Assembly (NCBI GenBank): GCA_964653795.1
Contig: CAZZHO010000202.1
Location: forward strand, 1 to 7,747
Source: JAWPMT01 sp964653795
Lineage (GTDB): Bacteria > Bacteroidota > Bacteroidia > Cytophagales > Cyclobacteriaceae
Direction of reading: 5' to 3'
Length of the DNA: 7,747 nt
How positions within the stretch are numbered: the first letter of the stretch is position 1; each line of letters opens with the position of its first letter. The notes under the pieces were generated by a model. That model had not been told where the DNA came from and made no database searches. It worked only from the letters and a program-made list of their open reading frames with translations. The translations under genes and the position numbers were made by a program. This document shows positions 5,817 to 7,747 of this stretch, in pieces.

Positions 5817-6688
5817 CTATAGCGTTTTAGAACGTTTTTAATGCTAGTCAAATAACTGGTACCAAATAAGTTGACATGAACTAGCAAGGGATATAGGTTG
5901 TAGATATCCACTCTCTCTTCGAACCCAGCAGCGAGAGGCCAGGCTTCTTGATAGGAATTATAAAATCTCGAATCAAATCCTCCAAACAACCGAGTGAACG
6001 CTAGTTCGATCTCTCTATTTCCGTAATAGACAGCCGGGTCAATCAGTACGGGATTACCAGATTCATCCACCAGAAAGTTTCCACTCCATAAGTCTCCATG
6101 TAGTAGCGATGAAGGCTCTGGGCTGAGTAGATCAGGAAGGAGTTTGTAAAGGTTCTGAAAGCTGTTGACCAGAAACTTGTCGACAAATCCATTGTGATGA
6201 GCTAATGTCAGTTGTTTTTCAAGTCGCTCTCCTATGAAAAAAGAAGTCCAATCTATGTTTTGAATATTGGATTGAGGAAGGCTTCCGATGTAGTTGTTGT
6301 GGTTCAGCCCATAATGTGATGTTTCTGAAAGCTGATGATGTTGTTCAGCTAAACCAGCACCGAACGATTCCCAGAACATTCGTTTTCTGCTCCCGGGAAT
6401 GATGTACTCTGTAAGTAAGTAACTGCAGTTTTGATAGTCACCTGTATGAATGACGGATGGTATGCGGAGACTATTTGCTGCGTCTAGCATCTTCAATCCT
6501 TTGCCTTCTGCTTCGAACTGATCGCTTAGCTGGTCCTTCCATTTCAGAAGGAAGAGGCCTTCATTTGTTTGCAACTGGACTACCTGATCTATACAACCTC
6601 CGGATAGTTGCTGAATACCTTGGAGCTTAATAGGTAGGCCTTTGGCTTGGAGAAGTATTCTTTCAAAGAAGGAGAAAGTGCCGGACAT
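5813..6688 (-). CDS. Fructosamine kinase family protein (ketosamine 3-kinase)
   Basis: A 291-residue aminoglycoside/choline-kinase-fold enzyme of the fructosamine-3-kinase group, which phosphorylates the sugar of Amadori products on proteins or amines so that the adduct falls apart. Features seen: the glycine-rich N-lobe segment QQLSGGCIDQVV (26-37), the ATP-binding lysine in LLKWKD (47-52), hinge-like YLLTEYI (90-96), the catalytic loop LLHGDLWSGN (195-204; H197, D199, N204), and the metal-binding segment LIDPAVYYGNREIELA (215-230; D217), which is diagnostic for this family. Its start overlaps the stop of the upstream phosphatase gene in a TAATG arrangement, so the two are almost certainly translated from one mRNA. 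Bacterial members tested elsewhere often prefer ribulosamines or erythrulosamines over fructosamines. Unusually, some plant and bacterial relatives are redox-regulated through a P-loop cysteine; here a cysteine occurs at position 32, in the equivalent region. Confidence 0.93.
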   Translation of the reverse strand: MSGTFSFFERILLQAKGLPIKLQGIQQLSGGCIDQVVQLQTNEGLFLLKWKDQLSDQFEAEGKGLKMLDAANSLRIPSVIHTGDYQNCSYLLTEYIIPGSRKRMFWESFGAGLAEQHHQLSETSHYGLNHNNYIGSLPQSNIQNIDWTSFFIGERLEKQLTLAHHNGFVDKFLVNSFQNLYKLLPDLLSPEPSSLLHGDLWSGNFLVDESGNPVLIDPAVYYGNREIELAFTRLFGGFDSRFYNSYQEAWPLAAGFEERVDIYNLYPLLVHVNLFGTSYLTSIKNVLKRYS

Positions 6689-7125
6689 TATACTCCAAGC
6701 TCTTCGATCATCCTTTTGATAGATCGATCAAGAATTTCATAGACCTCAGTGAAATCTGATTGGCCTCCATAGTAGGGATCGGGCACGTTGCCATCATTGA
6801 CTTGAGGGTCAAAGTCCCTCATCAATAGCACTTTGTGTTCTTGACTCCCTGAGATAGCGAGCAAGTCTTCATAGTTAGATCTATCCATTGCTACCAGGTA
6901 ATCAAACTGGTCAAAATGCTCAGGTCTCACTTTTTGCGCCAAATGGGGCGTTTCGATATCATGGTTTTTCAGTTCCTTTAGCGTTCTATAATCTGGTTTT
7001 TCACCGATGTGGTAGGCGGCTGTACCAGCTGAATCAGCTTTTTTACCAGGGACTAAATGATTGTAAATGCCTTCTGCCATAGGGCTACGGCATATATTTC
7101 CAAGGCAGACAAAAAGAATTTTCAT
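6688..7125 (-). CDS. Low-molecular-weight protein tyrosine phosphatase family protein
   Basis: A 145-residue cytosolic phosphatase of the low-molecular-weight type. The N-terminal P-loop C-x5-R is present as VCLGNICRSP, with nucleophile C7, the second conserved cysteine C12, R13 and S14. The catalytic acid D116 lies in the C-terminal VPDPYYGG motif, with the aromatic Y118/Y119 pair typical of the eukaryote-like class rather than the arginine-phosphatase class. Length is normal. The ATG at 7125 (MKILFVCLGN) is the standard start. The stop codon shares one base with the ATG of the fructosamine kinase gene. Members of this family have been shown to dephosphorylate ribulosamine/erythrulosamine 5-phosphates on proteins, producing the substrate of the neighbouring kinase, so a role in protein deglycation is as likely here as tyrosine-phosphate signalling. 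A promoter candidate lies about 60 bases upstream. Confidence 0.95.
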   Translation of the reverse strand: MKILFVCLGNICRSPMAEGIYNHLVPGKKADSAGTAAYHIGEKPDYRTLKELKNHDIETPHLAQKVRPEHFDQFDYLVAMDRSNYEDLLAISGSQEHKVLLMRDFDPQVNDGNVPDPYYGGQSDFTEVYEILDRSIKRMIEELGV

Positions 7126-7183
7126 TTTTTTTCCGACAGGTGGTTACTTTTTTTCTACTCGAGGTATTAACCTAAGCATAACA

Positions 7184-7191
7184 CAAATTTA
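7184..7191 (-). promoter_or_regulatory. Candidate -7 promoter element of the phosphatase/kinase operon
   Basis: On the minus strand these bases read TAAATTTG, an exact match to the Bacteroidota -7 consensus TAnnTTTG. A poor -33 match (TTTA) lies about 21 bases further upstream, next to the terminator stem of the preceding gene. Transcription would begin near 7178 and leave a leader of roughly 50 bases before the ATG at 7125. It is the only such element in the 90 bp available. Confidence 0.42.
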
Positions 7192-7218
7192 TTCATACAC
7201 CTGTTTGACATCTAAAGA

Positions 7219-7245
7219 AAAGTCCCGGCCATTGACCGGGACTTT
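7219..7245 (-). terminator. Rho-independent terminator of the beta-barrel gene (potentially bidirectional)
   Basis: A perfect 10-bp stem, AAAGTCCCGG (7219-7228) with CCGGGACTTT (7236-7245), encloses the 7-base loop 7229-7235. On the minus strand the stem is followed by TTTCTTT, which suits termination of the gene ending at 7310, about 65 bases upstream. On the plus strand it is followed by a long T-rich run (7247-7260), so it could also work in that direction, although no plus-strand gene precedes it. Confidence 0.88.
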
Positions 7246-7309
7246 CTTTTTTGTCTTTTTTTCTACAAAATGTCTGGTCTTGACGAACTCAACCTGACAT
7301 TATCTGGGT

Positions 7310-7747
7310 CTATCTCACGCTAAATCCAAGACCAACAGTTAGTGTATTGTATTTCTGGAAAGCATACTCTGCATGAAGTGTCAATATTAACAACTTCATT
7401 CTCGCGCCAACATTGAATTTGGCACTTCCCGAGCTATACTCAAAATTGATCGGATCGGTTAGGACAGCTGATTCTGTGTCGTAAGTCCCTCTCAATGCGA
7501 ATTCTGTATTTGACGTGAGGAATCCCACACCCGCGTATACAGTCAATAAGGCGATTTCTTTGGAGATGACGCCTTGAAAGGTAAAACCGCTTACGGTGAG
7601 TTCAGCTTCTTGATCGAGATTGTCTGGATCAATTTGGAAAGAGCTATTCAATCTATTGAATCCAACAAATGCTGATAGATCAAATGGCAATAGTTTCATG
7701 CCTGGTATCCATTGCTTCACGTCATGCATCAAGCCAAGACCGAACAT
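7310..7747 (-). CDS. Outer-membrane beta-barrel-like protein, C-terminal part (cut by window edge)
   Basis: The visible 145 residues are the C-terminal part of a longer protein; the methionine at the window edge (7747) is probably internal, as residues continue a barrel pattern immediately. Alternating hydrophobic/polar strands of 8-12 residues are separated by polar turns, for example LPFDLSAFVGFNRL, AELTVSGFTFQGV, ALLTVYAGVGFLT, AKFNVGARMKLLI, LTLHAEYAF and TLTVGLGFSV. This, with a strand-type C-terminus ending GLGFSVR, fits a porin-like beta-barrel in the outer membrane. The phrase 'GLGLMHDVKQWIPGMKLLPFDLS' pattern (residues 3-25) resembles Bacteroidota proteins of the DUF6588 type, a tentative assignment made from memory. 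Signal peptide and true start lie outside the window. Ligand or role is unknown. A terminator follows about 65 bases after the stop. Confidence 0.7.
   Translation of the reverse strand: MFGLGLMHDVKQWIPGMKLLPFDLSAFVGFNRLNSSFQIDPDNLDQEAELTVSGFTFQGVISKEIALLTVYAGVGFLTSNTEFALRGTYDTESAVLTDPINFEYSSGSAKFNVGARMKLLILTLHAEYAFQKYNTLTVGLGFSVR

Noticed and set aside
6888..7297. Two plus-strand open frames across the phosphatase gene and the intergenic region
   Set aside because: They run antisense to the phosphatase catalytic motifs and through a terminator hairpin; composition is low complexity at the end (runs of F and S from the T-rich tract).

Overview
The window looks like ordinary chromosomal DNA of a Bacteroidota bacterium, probably of the Cytophagales type. 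The reasons are the moderate, somewhat AT-rich base composition, start codons without Shine-Dalgarno sequences, several matches to the Bacteroidota promoter -7 element TAnnTTTG, and protein families with the look of that phylum (a cytochrome-b5-less QxxHH desaturase, a short aspartokinase, a signal-less metal-receptor protein). Genus and species cannot be read from it. No rRNA, tRNA, CRISPR array, insertion sequence or phage gene was found.

Layout, left to right. Positions 1-130 hold a perfect 54-bp inverted repeat with a 22-bp spacer. Its right arm contains the start of a membrane fatty acid desaturase (96-1196, +) and its left arm runs off the window edge. Next comes a 506-bp stretch without a long gene. 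It holds a 55-residue two-helix membrane protein (1272-1439, +) with its own terminator (1445-1466), followed by about 235 bp with only a short direct repeat. An M42-family metallopeptidase (1703-2770, +) overlaps by 29 bp the start of a signal-less protein of the ABC substrate-binding, helical-backbone metal-receptor fold (2742-3524, +). Facing it across 6 bp is class 1 fructose-1,6-bisphosphatase (3531-4520, -). That gene is divergent, across 60 bp, from a monofunctional aspartate kinase with a GTG start (4581-5816, +). The kinase overlaps tail to tail by 4 bp with a two-gene minus-strand unit: a low-molecular-weight protein tyrosine phosphatase (6688-7125) joined by a TAATG overlap to a fructosamine-kinase-family protein (5813-6688). 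A terminator (7219-7245) separates this unit from the 3' part of an outer-membrane beta-barrel-like gene (7310-7747, -) that enters from the right edge.

Functionally these are mostly housekeeping genes: membrane lipid desaturation, peptide trimming, gluconeogenesis and the first step of the aspartate amino-acid pathway. The most coherent small module is the phosphatase/fructosamine-kinase pair, which fits a protein deglycation (Amadori product repair) role. I see no convincing new multi-gene system. The feature most in need of a second look is the perfect palindrome at the left edge, which may be either a real structure or a fold-back assembly/amplification artefact.
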